NCBI RefSeq assembly: GCF_000420045.1
Contig: NZ_ATUE01000006.1
Span: 186,001 to 250,000, forward strand
Direction of reading: 5' to 3'
DNA length: 64,000 bases
Source: Perlucidibaca piscinae DSM 21586
GTDB lineage: Bacteria > Pseudomonadota > Gammaproteobacteria > Pseudomonadales > Moraxellaceae
Part shown: piece after piece, positions 39,959 to 49,213 of the stretch
Position numbering within the stretch: position 1 is the first letter of the stretch
Layout: the number at the start of each line of letters is the position of its first letter
Made by a program: the position numbers and the translations under genes
The notes under the pieces: model-generated
The model's input: only the letters and a program-made list of their open reading frames with translations
Databases searched by the model: none
What the model was told of the DNA's origin: nothing

Positions 39959-42304
39959 ATGCGTACCAACCTCCCCGTGACCGGCCATGAGAAGTTCCTT
40001 GAAGAGGGCGAGTTCATCCTCTCCAAGGCCGACCTCAAGGGCAACATCACCTACATCAACCGGACCTTCATCGAGATGTCCGGGTTCACCGAAGCCGAGC
40101 TTGCCGACCAGCCACACAACATCCTGCGCCACCCGGACATGCCGCCGGAAGCGTTCCGGGATTTCTGGGCGACCCTGAAGTCGGGCAAGTCCTGGAGCGG
40201 TCTGGTCAAGAACCGCTGCAAGAACGGTGACCACTACTGGGTGCAGGCCAACGCGTCGCCGATCTTCCAGAACGGCACCGTGTCCGGCTACATGTCGGTG
40301 CGTACCCGTCCGGATCGTCGTGCCGTCGACCAGGCCGAGGAGCTCTACCGCAAGATGCGCAGCGGCGAGTACAAGGCCACCCTCAAGGAAGGCCGCGTGA
40401 TCGAGCCCGGTATCAAGGGCAAGCTGCAGGAGCTGGGCAACTTCAAGCTGCGCACCCGCATGCTGATGAGCTTTGCCGCAATGCTGTCGTTCACTGCGCT
40501 GCTGGGCTGGATGGCCACGCACGATGCCAGTTCGCTGCCGCTGCTGCGCCAGTACCTGACTCCGATCACCCTGGCGGGTCTGGGCCTGGTGTCCTGGCTG
40601 ATGTACCAGTCCTACAAGGTGGTGGTGGACCCGATTGACCGCATCCGTCGCCAGATGGTGGAAATCGCCAACGGCAACATGTCGCTGCTGATCAACAAGG
40701 ACCGCGATGACGAGATCGGTGACATGACCGATGCCTTCAAGTCCATGTTCATCAAGCTGCGCTTCGACATGGCCGACACTCGTCGCACCGCCGATGCCGC
40801 CCAGCGCATGAACTTCGCGCTCGACAACGTGTCCACTGTGGTCACCGTGTCGAACGAGGAGAACAACCTGATCTACATGAACCAGGCCGCGCGCAAGCTA
40901 CTCGAGAGCATCTTCAAGAGCTCGGCAGCCGTTGACCGCCTGTTCGGCCACCCGCTGGCCAACTCGCTGACCGACGAGAAGCTGCTGGCCATCACCCGTG
41001 GCCGTCTCGAGAAGCCGCAGCTGGCCGAAGGCCAGGTCGGTGACCGCATCATCCGTCTCGCCACCAGCCCGGTGATCGATTCCAAGGGCGTCTACCACGG
41101 CCGCGTCTGCCAGTGGACCGACCGCACCGCGGAAATCGCCGCCGAGAAGGAAGTGGCCGCGATGGTGGAAGCTGCCGCCGCCGGCGACTTCTCGCACCGC
41201 ATCAAGGAAGCCGACAAGGAAGGCTTCTTCAAGACCCTGGCACACGACCTCAACGCCTTCGTGGAGGCAGCGGACAACGGCCTCAACGATGTCGTGCGCG
41301 TGCTCAATGCCTTGGCCCAGGGTGATCTGACCCAGACTATCGAGCGTGAATACCGCGGCACCTTCGCGCAGATGAAGACCGACGCCAACGCCACCGTGTC
41401 GCAGCTCAAGCAGATCGTCGGCACCATCACCGAAGCCACTGACGCCATCAACAACGCGGCCAAGGAAATCGCGGCCGGCAACGCTGACCTGTCGCGTCGT
41501 ACCGAGTCGCAGGCGGCCAACCTGGAAGAGACCGCGTCGAGCACCGAAGAGCTCACCAACACCGTGCGCAACAACGCCGACAACGCCACCCAGGCCAGCC
41601 AGCTGGCAGCCACCTCCTCGGAAGTGGCGGATCGTGGCGGTCGCGTGGTCAAGGAAGTGGTGACCACCATGGGTGCCATCCAGGAGTCGTCGAGCAAGAT
41701 CGCCGAGATCATCAACGTCATCGACGGCATTGCCTTCCAGACCAACATCCTCGCCCTCAACGCGGCGGTGGAAGCGGCGCGTGCCGGTGAGCAGGGTCGC
41801 GGTTTCGCGGTGGTTGCCGGTGAAGTCCGCAACCTGGCGCAGCGCTCGGCATCGGCTGCCAAGGAGATCAAGGAGCTGATCTCGGAGTCGGTGGCCAAGG
41901 TCTCGAATGGCTACAAGCTGGTGGAAACCGCCGGTCAGACCATGGAAGAGATCGTCGAGTCGACCCAGCGCGTGTCGTCGATCATGAGCGACATCTCGGC
42001 CGCCTCGGAAGAGCAGCGCACCGGCATCATGCAGCTCAACCAGGCCATCACCAGCATGGACGAGACCACGCAGCAGAACGCTGCCCTGGTCGAAGAGGCT
42101 GCCGCCTCGGCGCAGTCCCTGGAAGACCAGGCCGCCAACCTCAGCCAGGCAGTCAGCGTGTTCCGCATCGACGGTCGCGCCAAGTCCGGTCGCCAGGCCA
42201 GCAATGTCGAGCGTCTGCCGGTGCGCAGCGCCGGTGGTGCAGCGCGCATGAAGCCGCGCAGCTCGGCCGCGCCCAAGCTGGATGACGAGTGGGAAGAGTT
42301 CTGA
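39959..42304 (+). CDS. Aer-like PAS chemoreceptor with EWEEF tail
   Basis: A 781-aa methyl-accepting chemotaxis protein. The N-terminal PAS domain (about 15-115; SKADLKGNITYINRTFIEMSGF, ILRHPDMP) is Aer-like, so aerotaxis or energy sensing is likely. Two TM segments lie close together at about 165-185 and 199-217 with almost no periplasmic loop. A HAMP region follows, then a second PAS-like stretch (about 280-390) and a further HAMP-like stretch. The signalling domain has the hairpin tip core FQTNILALNAAVEAARAGEQGRGFAVVAGEVR. The protein ends EWEEF, which fits the xWxxF pentapeptide that tethers CheR/CheB. Confidence 0.93.
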   Translation: MRTNLPVTGHEKFLEEGEFILSKADLKGNITYINRTFIEMSGFTEAELADQPHNILRHPDMPPEAFRDFWATLKSGKSWSGLVKNRCKNGDHYWVQANASPIFQNGTVSGYMSVRTRPDRRAVDQAEELYRKMRSGEYKATLKEGRVIEPGIKGKLQELGNFKLRTRMLMSFAAMLSFTALLGWMATHDASSLPLLRQYLTPITLAGLGLVSWLMYQSYKVVVDPIDRIRRQMVEIANGNMSLLINKDRDDEIGDMTDAFKSMFIKLRFDMADTRRTADAAQRMNFALDNVSTVVTVSNEENNLIYMNQAARKLLESIFKSSAAVDRLFGHPLANSLTDEKLLAITRGRLEKPQLAEGQVGDRIIRLATSPVIDSKGVYHGRVCQWTDRTAEIAAEKEVAAMVEAAAAGDFSHRIKEADKEGFFKTLAHDLNAFVEAADNGLNDVVRVLNALAQGDLTQTIEREYRGTFAQMKTDANATVSQLKQIVGTITEATDAINNAAKEIAAGNADLSRRTESQAANLEETASSTEELTNTVRNNADNATQASQLAATSSEVADRGGRVVKEVVTTMGAIQESSSKIAEIINVIDGIAFQTNILALNAAVEAARAGEQGRGFAVVAGEVRNLAQRSASAAKEIKELISESVAKVSNGYKLVETAGQTMEEIVESTQRVSSIMSDISAASEEQRTGIMQLNQAITSMDETTQQNAALVEEAAASAQSLEDQAANLSQAVSVFRIDGRAKSGRQASNVERLPVRSAGGAARMKPRSSAAPKLDDEWEEF

Positions 42305-42319
42305 GTCATGACGTGAATC

Positions 42320-42342
42320 CCGGGGCCGTCACTCGGCCCCGG
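42320..42342. terminator. Stem-loop between receptor gene and cheR
   Basis: CCGGGGCCG-tcact-CGGCCCCGG is a perfect 9-bp GC stem without a U-tail, 15 bases after the receptor stop. It may attenuate or stabilise the polycistronic message rather than end it. Confidence 0.4.
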
Positions 42343-42368
42343 TCAACCCGATCCTGCAAGGAAAGATC

Positions 42369-43214
42369 ATGAAGCCGCATGTCAGCATCCTCGACAAGGA
42401 ACGCATCTTTGATTTCACCGAAAGTGATTTCAAGGTGGTTCAGAAACTGATCTACGATCATGCCGGCATCCGTCTTTCCGATACCAAGCATGACATGGTG
42501 TACAGCCGCATCATCCGCCGGCTGCGTGCCACCAAGCTCAACAGCTTCAACGAGTACCTGTCGCTGATCCAGCGTGATCGCGACGAGTGGGAAGCCTTCG
42601 TCAACAGCCTGACTACCAACCTGACCTCGTTCTTTCGCGAGGACTACCACTTTCCCATCCTTGCCGAGCGCCTGAAGCAGAAGGCGGGCCGTGACGTGCG
42701 CATCTGGTGCAGCGCCGCCTCGACCGGCGAGGAACCCTATTCCCTGGCCATGACCGCGATGGAGGCACTGGGCCCCAGCGCCGTTGATCGCGTCGAGATC
42801 GTGGCCACCGACATCGATACCAGCGTGCTCGCCAAGTGCGAGGCCGGTATCTATGGCGAGGAGCGCATCGAGAAGATCGAGCCGCGCTACCACAAGTACT
42901 TTCTGCGCGGCACCGGTGCCAAGGCCGGCTTTGTCCGCGTCAAGCCGGACCTGCAGCGCATGACCAGTTTCCGCCAGCTCAACCTGCTGGCGCCGGACTG
43001 GCCCATCCAGGGCCAGTTCGACATCCTGTTCTGCCGCAACGTGCTGATCTACTTCGACAAGGAGACGCAGCGCCGGGTGCTGGAGCGTTTCATTCCCTAC
43101 ATGGCACCGGATGCGCTGCTCTTTGTCGGCCATTCCGAGTCCCTGCTGCATCTGGGAGACCTGTTTCGTCTGCGCGGCAAGACCGTCTACGAACTGCGCA
43201 ACCAGGGTCGCTGA
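42369..43214 (+). CDS. cheR: Chemoreceptor methyltransferase CheR
   Basis: A 281-aa enzyme that methylates receptor glutamates with S-adenosylmethionine. The all-helical N-terminal domain (FKVVQKLIYDHAGIRLSDTKHDMVYSRIIRRLR) is followed by the SAM fold: IWCSAASTGEEPYSLAM, IVATDIDTSVLAKCEAGIY, and FDILFCRNVLIYFDKETQ. It follows the receptor gene and precedes cheD. Confidence 0.96.
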   Translation: MKPHVSILDKERIFDFTESDFKVVQKLIYDHAGIRLSDTKHDMVYSRIIRRLRATKLNSFNEYLSLIQRDRDEWEAFVNSLTTNLTSFFREDYHFPILAERLKQKAGRDVRIWCSAASTGEEPYSLAMTAMEALGPSAVDRVEIVATDIDTSVLAKCEAGIYGEERIEKIEPRYHKYFLRGTGAKAGFVRVKPDLQRMTSFRQLNLLAPDWPIQGQFDILFCRNVLIYFDKETQRRVLERFIPYMAPDALLFVGHSESLLHLGDLFRLRGKTVYELRNQGR

Positions 43215-43216
43215 TC

Positions 43217-43831
43217 ATGTCCAGGATCCGTCAGCGGGCGGTACGCGGCGAGCGCTTGCCCGGTGACGAGTTCGTAGCCAAGAGCCGCTTCCATGATCAC
43301 CAGCTCAAGTGCGACGTGATCAAGATCATGCCCGGCGAGTTCTATGTCGCCAGCGGGCATATCGCGCTGGCCACGGTGCTGGGCTCCTGCGTGGCGGCCT
43401 GTGTCTGGGACCCCATCACGCAGATCGGCGGCATGAACCACTTCATGCTGGCCAATGCGGCAGGCCACCTCGATGGCCGTGCCGACAGCATGCGCTATGG
43501 CGCCTTCGCCATGGAAACCCTGATTCGTCATGTGCTGGCTGCCGGCGCGCTCAGCCATTCGCTGCAGGCCAAGGTCTTCGGCGGCGGCCAGGTGCTGCGC
43601 GGCTTCACCTCAAGCGATGTCGGCATGCGCAATGCCGAGTTCGTGCTGGACTATCTGGCGGATCAGGAGATTCCTGTCACCGGCCAGGACCTGGGCGATG
43701 TCTACCCCCGAAAGATCTATTTCTTCCCTGATACCGGCAAGGTGATGATGCGCCGGCTGCCCGTCAACGAAAGTACGTCCGTGCTGATGGAAGAGCAGCA
43801 GTACCGTCAACGCATTGCAAGAGAGGCATGA
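43217..43831 (+). CDS. cheD: Chemoreceptor glutamine deamidase CheD
   Basis: A 204-aa deamidase that converts receptor glutamines to glutamates. The catalytic cysteine lies in VLGSCVAACVWDP and the histidine in GGMNHFMLANA, in the order expected for the family. ATG 43217 is two bases after the cheR stop. The long frame starting at 42836 inside cheR is not used. In other organisms CheD also works with CheC, which is interesting given the CheX/CheC-like gene upstream of cheA. Confidence 0.93.
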   Translation: MSRIRQRAVRGERLPGDEFVAKSRFHDHQLKCDVIKIMPGEFYVASGHIALATVLGSCVAACVWDPITQIGGMNHFMLANAAGHLDGRADSMRYGAFAMETLIRHVLAAGALSHSLQAKVFGGGQVLRGFTSSDVGMRNAEFVLDYLADQEIPVTGQDLGDVYPRKIYFFPDTGKVMMRRLPVNESTSVLMEEQQYRQRIAREA

Positions 43832-43832
43832 G

Positions 43833-44918
43833 ATGGCATTACCCAATTCGTCCGTGCAGACCGTGCACGAGCGTCAGATACGCGTTCTGGTGGTGGATGA
43901 TTCGCCCGCCATGCGCCTGCTGCTGCAGCAGATCATCAACAAGCATGAAGACATGCGCGTGATCGGCTCGGCACCCGATCCGCTGGTGGCGCGCGAGATG
44001 ATCAAGGAGCTGGAGCCGGACCTGATCACGCTGGACATCGAGATGCCCGGCATGAACGGCCTCGATTTCCTGGAGCGCATCATGCGCTTGCGACCGATGC
44101 CCGTGCTGATGATCTCCAGCCGAACCGCCGAAGGCAGCGAGCACAGCCTGCGCGCCCTGGAGCTGGGGGCGGTGGACATCATCCAGAAGCGGGCACTGAC
44201 CGACAAGGCGGCCATGGCCGGCATGGCGGAGGAGGTGGGCGAGAAGATCCGTGCCGCCTACAAGGCGGTCGCTCATTTTCAGGGTCGGCAGCCGTTGCGC
44301 GTGGTCAACAAGCCTGGCCTGGTGCATGTCGACAGCAAGTTCGATCCGCGCAAGCTGCTGTTCGTGGGTGCCTCCACGGGCGGTACCGAGGCCATCAAGG
44401 CCCTGCTCGACGTGCTGCCGCCGCATTGCCCGCCGGTGCTGATTGCGCAGCACATGCCGGAAGACTTCACCGCACGCTTTGCCAAGCGCCTCAACGACAC
44501 CTGCACCATCCGGGTCAAGGAGGCGGTGCATGGCGAGCGTGTGCAGGCCGGTTGTGCCTACATCGCGCCCGGGCATTCGCATCTGCTCGTCCGGCGCATC
44601 GCCGGCGGCGGTTACGAGACCCAGCTCTCGGACGCGCCCGAGGTCAATCGTCACCGGCCCTCGGTGGATGTGCTTTTCGATTCCGCGGCCGACCAGGTCG
44701 GCAAGCTCTGCTCCGGCGTGCTGCTCACCGGCATGGGCAAGGACGGTGCCGCCGGTCTGCTGCGCATGCGCCAGACCGGCGCCCTGACCTACACCCAGAG
44801 CGAAGCCAGCTGCGTGGTATGGGGAATGCCGCGCGCGGCCTACCAGATGGGCGCTTCATGCGCGGAGGGCACACCGGCCGAGCTCGCCAATCTGGCGCTC
44901 AACAGCCTGCGGCTCTGA
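43833..44918 (+). CDS. cheB: Chemotaxis methylesterase CheB
   Basis: A 361-aa receptor methylesterase/deamidase activated by phosphorylation. The receiver domain has the acidic pair at 22-23 and D68 (LITLDIEMPGMNGLDFL). The esterase domain has the catalytic Ser in FVGASTGGTEAI, His in IAQHMPEDFT and Asp in LTGMGKDGAAGLL. ATG 43833 is one base after the cheD stop. It is the last gene of the che operon. Confidence 0.96.
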   Translation: MALPNSSVQTVHERQIRVLVVDDSPAMRLLLQQIINKHEDMRVIGSAPDPLVAREMIKELEPDLITLDIEMPGMNGLDFLERIMRLRPMPVLMISSRTAEGSEHSLRALELGAVDIIQKRALTDKAAMAGMAEEVGEKIRAAYKAVAHFQGRQPLRVVNKPGLVHVDSKFDPRKLLFVGASTGGTEAIKALLDVLPPHCPPVLIAQHMPEDFTARFAKRLNDTCTIRVKEAVHGERVQAGCAYIAPGHSHLLVRRIAGGGYETQLSDAPEVNRHRPSVDVLFDSAADQVGKLCSGVLLTGMGKDGAAGLLRMRQTGALTYTQSEASCVVWGMPRAAYQMGASCAEGTPAELANLALNSLRL

Positions 44919-44924
44919 CGCTGA

Positions 44925-44963
44925 CAAATTCCCGACCATGGCCGTGCCGCTGCCGGGAATTTG
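44925..44963. repeat. Perfect 10-bp inverted repeat upstream of the fliL promoter
   Basis: CAAATTCCCG (44925-44934) and CGGGAATTTG (44954-44963) surround a 19-base loop just after the cheB stop. There is no U-run. It lies about 56 bp upstream of the -24 element, so it is either a terminator-like stem for the che operon or a binding site for an activator of the RpoN promoter. Confidence 0.45.
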
Positions 44964-45018
44964 ACGCAACCCCTCTGGTAGTGTGTTTGCAAGATCATGT
45001 TTTAAAACGAAATTCAAG

Positions 45019-45036
45019 TTGGCATGTGAATTGCTT
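45019..45036 (+). promoter_or_regulatory. RpoN (-24/-12) promoter of the fliL operon
   Basis: TTGGCATGTGAATTGCTT has GG and GC elements separated by exactly ten bases, as in TGGCAC-N5-TTGC. Its downstream bases (TTTAGTCTTG) also resemble those after the flgB promoter (TTAAGTCTTG). A FleQ/FlrC-type activator is expected. Confidence 0.82.
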
Positions 45037-45083
45037 TAGTCTTGCAGACAGTCTCTACTGACGTGCAAAAGGACTCAGGCATC

Positions 45084-45560
45084 ATGTCGAAGAAAGCCAT
45101 CATCCTGCTTGTGGCCGGGATATTCCTGATGCTGGTTGCCAGCATCGGTGCCACCCTGTTCATTGCCAAGACCTACCTGGCACCGCACCCCGAGACGGAT
45201 GCCAAAGAGGCGGCGGCGGCTGCCAAGCCGGCAGCAGTTCCCGATCCGGTCTACTTCACCATTGATCCGGCCTTTGTCGTCAACATCCAGGATGGCGCGC
45301 GCATGCGCTTCTTCCAGTTGCAGGTCGACATCATGGCCCGCGATCCGGCCGTCATCAAACGCTTCGAGAAATACCAGCCGCGCATCAAGGGCGAGCTGAC
45401 CATGCTCTATGGCGGTGTCACCTCGGAACAGATCTACAGCCCGGAAGGTCGCGTGACGCTGCAGAAGAGCACGCTCGACACCATCAACAAGGTGCTCACC
45501 GAGGAGTCCGGCGAGGGCGGCATCCAGGCCGTCTATTTCACCAAGTTCGTGGTTCAGTGA
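45084..45560 (+). CDS. fliL: Flagellar basal body-associated protein FliL
   Basis: A 158-aa inner-membrane protein that supports the stator. One TM segment (AIILLVAGIFLMLVASIGATLFI), an Ala/Lys-rich linker and a periplasmic SPFH-like domain (DPAFVVNIQDGARMRFFQLQVDIMARD). First gene of the export/switch operon. ATG 45084 (MSKKAI) fits better than the upstream in-frame start at 45042. Confidence 0.9.
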   Translation: MSKKAIILLVAGIFLMLVASIGATLFIAKTYLAPHPETDAKEAAAAAKPAAVPDPVYFTIDPAFVVNIQDGARMRFFQLQVDIMARDPAVIKRFEKYQPRIKGELTMLYGGVTSEQIYSPEGRVTLQKSTLDTINKVLTEESGEGGIQAVYFTKFVVQ

Positions 45561-45570
45561 GGGCCGCATC

Positions 45571-46560
45571 ATGAGCAACCTGCTCGAGCCTGCCGAACTG
45601 GAGGCGCTGATGGGCGAGATGCAGCCATCGGCGGATGGCGGATCGGCCGGCAGCCAGGATTCGCGTGACCGCTATGACTTCGCCACCCAGGACTACGCCG
45701 TCCAGCGCCTGATTCCGGCGCTGTCGCTGGTGCAGACCCAGTTCGCCGAGGCCCTCAAGCTGCGCCTGCGCCAGCTTGTGCCGGGCATGGACAATGTCCG
45801 TGCCGAGCGCGTCAACGTGATGAAGTTCGGTGAACTGCAGCGCACCTTGCTGCCGCCCTGCGACATTTCGGTGATTTCCGCGCAGCCGCTGGCCGCGCCC
45901 ATGTACCTGGTGTTCGAACCTGACCTGGTGTTCTCGCTGGTCGATCATTTCTTCGGGGGGCGTGGCAATACCGGCGGCAAGCGTCTGCAGGCCGATTTCT
46001 CGCCCTCCGAGAGCCGCTTCATGCAGCAGCTGGTACGTGCCTTGCTGCCGGATCTCGGCCAGAGCTGGCACAGCGTGGTCGACATCAGCCCGGTGCTGAC
46101 CGAGCGTCATGGCGATCTGCGCTTCATTGACGACCTCAAGCAGAGCGACACGCTGCTGGCGACACGCTTCGCCGTGACCCTGCCGGGGCAGGAGTCCGGT
46201 GTCTGGCTGCTGGTGCCCTGGGCGGCCATTGATCCGGTGCGTGAGCATCTCGGCGGACAGAATCGTAGCAATCGTCAGGAGCACGATGCGCTCTGGCAGC
46301 AACGTCTGCTACAAGGCGTGGAGTCTGCCGCTCTTGAGGTGGTGGCGCGTCTGAACGAGTCGCGCATGCCGTTGTCACGGGTGTCGCGACTCAAGGTGGG
46401 GGACGTGATTCCCATTGATTCGCCGCAGTCGGTGACCCTGCTGATCGAGAATCTGGCCATGATGACCGGCACCTTCGGCAGCCATGACGGTCAGCTGGCG
46501 GTGAAGGTGCAGCAGTCGCTGGATCCCATGTCCCACGTTTCCCAGAGGATGAAATCATGA
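45571..46560 (+). CDS. fliM: Flagellar motor switch protein FliM
   Basis: A 329-aa C-ring protein that receives CheY-P. The N-terminal CheY-binding peptide is a variant (LLEPAELEALMGE). The middle domain contains the conserved SVVDISPVLTERHGDLRFI region and ALFHGG-like LVDHFFGGRGNTGG; the C-terminal SpoA domain begins near 250. FliN starts inside its stop (ATGA). Confidence 0.94.
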   Translation: MSNLLEPAELEALMGEMQPSADGGSAGSQDSRDRYDFATQDYAVQRLIPALSLVQTQFAEALKLRLRQLVPGMDNVRAERVNVMKFGELQRTLLPPCDISVISAQPLAAPMYLVFEPDLVFSLVDHFFGGRGNTGGKRLQADFSPSESRFMQQLVRALLPDLGQSWHSVVDISPVLTERHGDLRFIDDLKQSDTLLATRFAVTLPGQESGVWLLVPWAAIDPVREHLGGQNRSNRQEHDALWQQRLLQGVESAALEVVARLNESRMPLSRVSRLKVGDVIPIDSPQSVTLLIENLAMMTGTFGSHDGQLAVKVQQSLDPMSHVSQRMKS

Positions 46561-46925
46561 TGGATGACAACAACCCGGCTGAGCTGAGTGATCCTGGCAT
46601 GCCGCAGGCTGCCGGATTGCGCGAGCTGAAAGGCCAGTCCGAGAGTTCCCTTGGCGGGGGTGCGCATGTCAATCTCGACATGATCATGGACGTGAACGTG
46701 TCCGTGTCGGTCGAGGTCGGTCGTGCCCGCATGAGCATCAATGACCTGCTCAAGCTCAGTCAGGGTGCCATCATCGAGCTCGACCGCATGGCTGGCGAAC
46801 CGCTGGATGTGCTGGTCAACGGCACCCTGGTGGCACGCGGCGAGATCGTCGTGGTCCGTGACAAGTTCGGCATCATGCTCACCGAGGTGGTGAGCCCGGA
46901 AGAGCGCCTGCGTCGCTTGAGATAA
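46557..46925 (+). CDS. fliN: Flagellar motor switch protein FliN
   Basis: A 122-aa C-ring protein with one SpoA domain: DMIMDVNVSVSVEVGRARMSINDLLKLSQGAIIELDRMAGEPLDVLVNG is nearly canonical. The N-terminal 40 residues are a variable Gly/Ser linker. ATG 46557 overlaps the fliM stop. Confidence 0.95.
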   Translation: MMDDNNPAELSDPGMPQAAGLRELKGQSESSLGGGAHVNLDMIMDVNVSVSVEVGRARMSINDLLKLSQGAIIELDRMAGEPLDVLVNGTLVARGEIVVVRDKFGIMLTEVVSPEERLRRLR

Positions 46926-46939
46926 CAAGGACAAGAACC

Positions 46940-47386
46940 ATGACGCGAGTATGCGGCACGTGCGTAGAGCGGCTGGCGGCAGTGCCGCTGCTGCTGTCTT
47001 CAACCTGCCTGTGGGCGGCGCCAGCGCCGGCCGAGGTGGCACCGCTGTCGCTGGGCAGCGTGTTTTCCGTGCTTTTCGGCCTAGTGGTGGTGGTGGCGTT
47101 GCTGCTCGGCACAGCCTGGCTGATTCGTCGCCTGCAGGGGCTGCAACAGCCTAGCCTGGGTGTGATACAGCCGATCGCGCATCTGCAGCTGGGGCTCAAG
47201 GAGCGCATCCTGCTCGTCCGCATTGACCAGGAGAATGTGCTCATCGGCTGCACGCCGCAGGGCATACGTGCGCTGCACGCCTGGCAGGGGCCGCCGCCGC
47301 AGGGCATTCAGCCCGCAGGCGAGGGCATGGCCATGAACGCCCCCTTCGTCGAGCACCTCAAGCGTCTGCTGGGTGAGAAGAAATGA
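46940..47386 (+). CDS. fliO: Flagellar export component FliO
   Basis: A 148-aa protein needed for FliP ring assembly. A signal-like N-terminus, one TM segment (SVFSVLFGLVVVVALLLGTAWLIRRL) and a cytoplasmic FliO domain (VIQPIAHLQLGLKERILLVRIDQENVLIGCTP). It lies between fliN and fliP and overlaps fliP by four bases. Confidence 0.88.
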   Translation: MTRVCGTCVERLAAVPLLLSSTCLWAAPAPAEVAPLSLGSVFSVLFGLVVVVALLLGTAWLIRRLQGLQQPSLGVIQPIAHLQLGLKERILLVRIDQENVLIGCTPQGIRALHAWQGPPPQGIQPAGEGMAMNAPFVEHLKRLLGEKK

Positions 47387-48129
47387 GGGCAGGCTGGCGT
47401 GTGCTGATCGCGCTGGCGCTGCTGCTGCCAGCGGCTGCCTGGGCCGAGGGGCAGGGCGTGCCGGTGCTCAGCGCCAGCCGCAATGCCGCTGGCGGCCAGG
47501 ATTACAGCGTCTCCATCCAGCTCCTGGTGATCATGACGCTGCTGACGCTGCTGCCGGCGATCCTGCTCGGCATGACCGCGTTCACCCGCATCATCATCGT
47601 GCTGGCGCTGCTGCGCCAGGCCCTGGGTACCGGCCAGACGCCGTCCAACCAGGTGCTGCTCAGCGCCGCGCTGTTTCTCTCGCTGTTCGTCATGCAGCCG
47701 GTGTTCGAGCGCATCTACAACGATGCCGTGGTGCCCTATCAGAACGACACCCTAGCCTTCGAGCCGGCGCTGCAGAAGGCGGCTGCGCCCTTGCGCCAGT
47801 TCATGCTGGCGCAGACTCGCGAGGATGACATCGCGCTGTTTGCTGGCATCGCCCGTGCCGGCACCTTCCAGACTCCGGACGACGTGCCGTTTCCGGTGCT
47901 CGCTGCCGCCTTCCTGACCAGCGAGCTGAAGACCGCGTTCCAGATCGGCTTCCTGCTCTTCATTCCTTTCATCGTCATCGACCTGGTGGTGGCCAGCGTG
48001 CTCATGGCCATGGGCATGATGATGCTGTCGCCGATGATGATCTCGCTGCCGTTCAAGATCATGCTCTTCGTGCTGGTCGATGGCTGGGCGCTGATCATGG
48101 GCTCGCTGGCCGCCAGCTTCCAGACCTGA
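47383..48129 (+). CDS. fliP: Flagellar export gate protein FliP
   Basis: A 248-aa core export-gate protein with a cleavable signal peptide (ALALLLPAAAWA) and four TM segments. Conserved blocks include LTLLPAILLGMTAFTRIIIVLALLRQALGTGQTPSNQVL and PFIVIDLVVASVLMAMGMMMLSPMMISLPFKI. Confidence 0.96.
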   Translation: MRAGWRVLIALALLLPAAAWAEGQGVPVLSASRNAAGGQDYSVSIQLLVIMTLLTLLPAILLGMTAFTRIIIVLALLRQALGTGQTPSNQVLLSAALFLSLFVMQPVFERIYNDAVVPYQNDTLAFEPALQKAAAPLRQFMLAQTREDDIALFAGIARAGTFQTPDDVPFPVLAAAFLTSELKTAFQIGFLLFIPFIVIDLVVASVLMAMGMMMLSPMMISLPFKIMLFVLVDGWALIMGSLAASFQT

Positions 48130-48138
48130 GGTGCTGCC

Positions 48139-48408
48139 ATGACTCCCGATATGGTGATCGAACTGGGCCGCCAGGCACTCATCGTGACCGTGCTGCTGGC
48201 AGCGCCACTGCTGATCTCGGCGCTGATCGCCGGCTTGCTCATCGGCCTGTTCCAGGCTGCCACGCAGATCCAGGACATGACCCTGAGCTTCATTCCCAAG
48301 CTCATCGTGCTGATTGTGGCCCTGGGCCTCACCGGGCACTGGATGCTGCGCCTGCTCATCGACTACACCCGCAATCTGTTCCAGATGATTCCGGGCGTGG
48401 CGAACTGA
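48139..48408 (+). CDS. fliQ: Flagellar export gate protein FliQ
   Basis: An 89-aa gate protein with two TM segments (LIVTVLLAAPLLISALIAGLLIGLFQAATQIQ; LIVLIVALGLTGHWMLRLLIDY) and the conserved QAATQIQDMTLSFIPK loop. Confidence 0.96.
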   Translation: MTPDMVIELGRQALIVTVLLAAPLLISALIAGLLIGLFQAATQIQDMTLSFIPKLIVLIVALGLTGHWMLRLLIDYTRNLFQMIPGVAN

Positions 48409-48424
48409 CGGCAGCACGGCAGCC

Positions 48425-49213
48425 ATGGTCATCTCCGACGCCCAGCTCGCCGGCTGGCTCACCGCCTGGTGGCTGCCCTTCGTGCGCATCAGTGCCGCCA
48501 TGATGGCGGCGCCGCTGTTCAGCCATCGCGCCGTGCTGCCGCAGGTGCGTCTGGGCATCGCGCTGGTGGTGGCGGCGCTGCTGGCGCCGTGGCAGCCGAC
48601 CATTCCGGACTTCAATCCGCTCAGCCTGCAGGGCGTCCTGATGACCGCCAACGAGATCCTCATCGGCGTGCTCATGGGCTTCATTCTGCAGCTGGTGTTC
48701 GAGGCCGTGCTGTTCGCCGGACAGTTCATCGCCACCGGCATGGGTCTGGGCTTCGCCACCCTGGTGGATCCCCAGCAGGGCATCTCGGTGGCGGTGGTCG
48801 GCCAGTTCCTGATGATGATGGCGCTGCTGCTGTTCCTGGCCATGAACGGGCATCTCGCCTACATACAGATGGTCGCGGACAGTTTCGCGCTGTGGCCCAT
48901 CGGCAGTGCCTGGGTCAGCCCGGACACCCTGCAGCTGGGTATTGCCTGGGTCGGGCAGATGCTGCGCGGCGCCCTCGGCATCGCGCTGCCGGCGGTGATC
49001 GCGCTGCTGGTGGTGCAGATCGCCATGGGGGTGATGAGTCGTTCGGCGCCCTCGCTGAACCTGTTCGCGGTGGGTTTTCCGGTGACCCTGATGGTTGGCC
49101 TGATCGTGCTGGAGCGGACCCTGCCGGCGCTGCTGCCGCAGGTTGAACGCCTGTTCCTGGGCGCCCTCGACGCCATGCGTCAACTTCTGGAGAGTGGCAA
49201 CCGTGTCCTCTGA
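48425..49213 (+). CDS. fliR: Flagellar export gate protein FliR
   Basis: A 262-aa export-gate protein with about six TM segments. Conserved: LPFVRISAAMMAAPLFSHRAVLPQVRLGIAL, GFATLVDPQQGISVAVVGQF and SAPSLNLFAVGFPVTLMVGL. Its 3' end overlaps the flhB start by 11 bases. Confidence 0.95.
   Translation: MVISDAQLAGWLTAWWLPFVRISAAMMAAPLFSHRAVLPQVRLGIALVVAALLAPWQPTIPDFNPLSLQGVLMTANEILIGVLMGFILQLVFEAVLFAGQFIATGMGLGFATLVDPQQGISVAVVGQFLMMMALLLFLAMNGHLAYIQMVADSFALWPIGSAWVSPDTLQLGIAWVGQMLRGALGIALPAVIALLVVQIAMGVMSRSAPSLNLFAVGFPVTLMVGLIVLERTLPALLPQVERLFLGALDAMRQLLESGNRVL

Noticed and set aside
42836..43831. 331-codon version of CheD starting inside cheR
   Set aside because: The extension is a shadow of cheR; ATG 43217 after the cheR stop gives a normal-length CheD.
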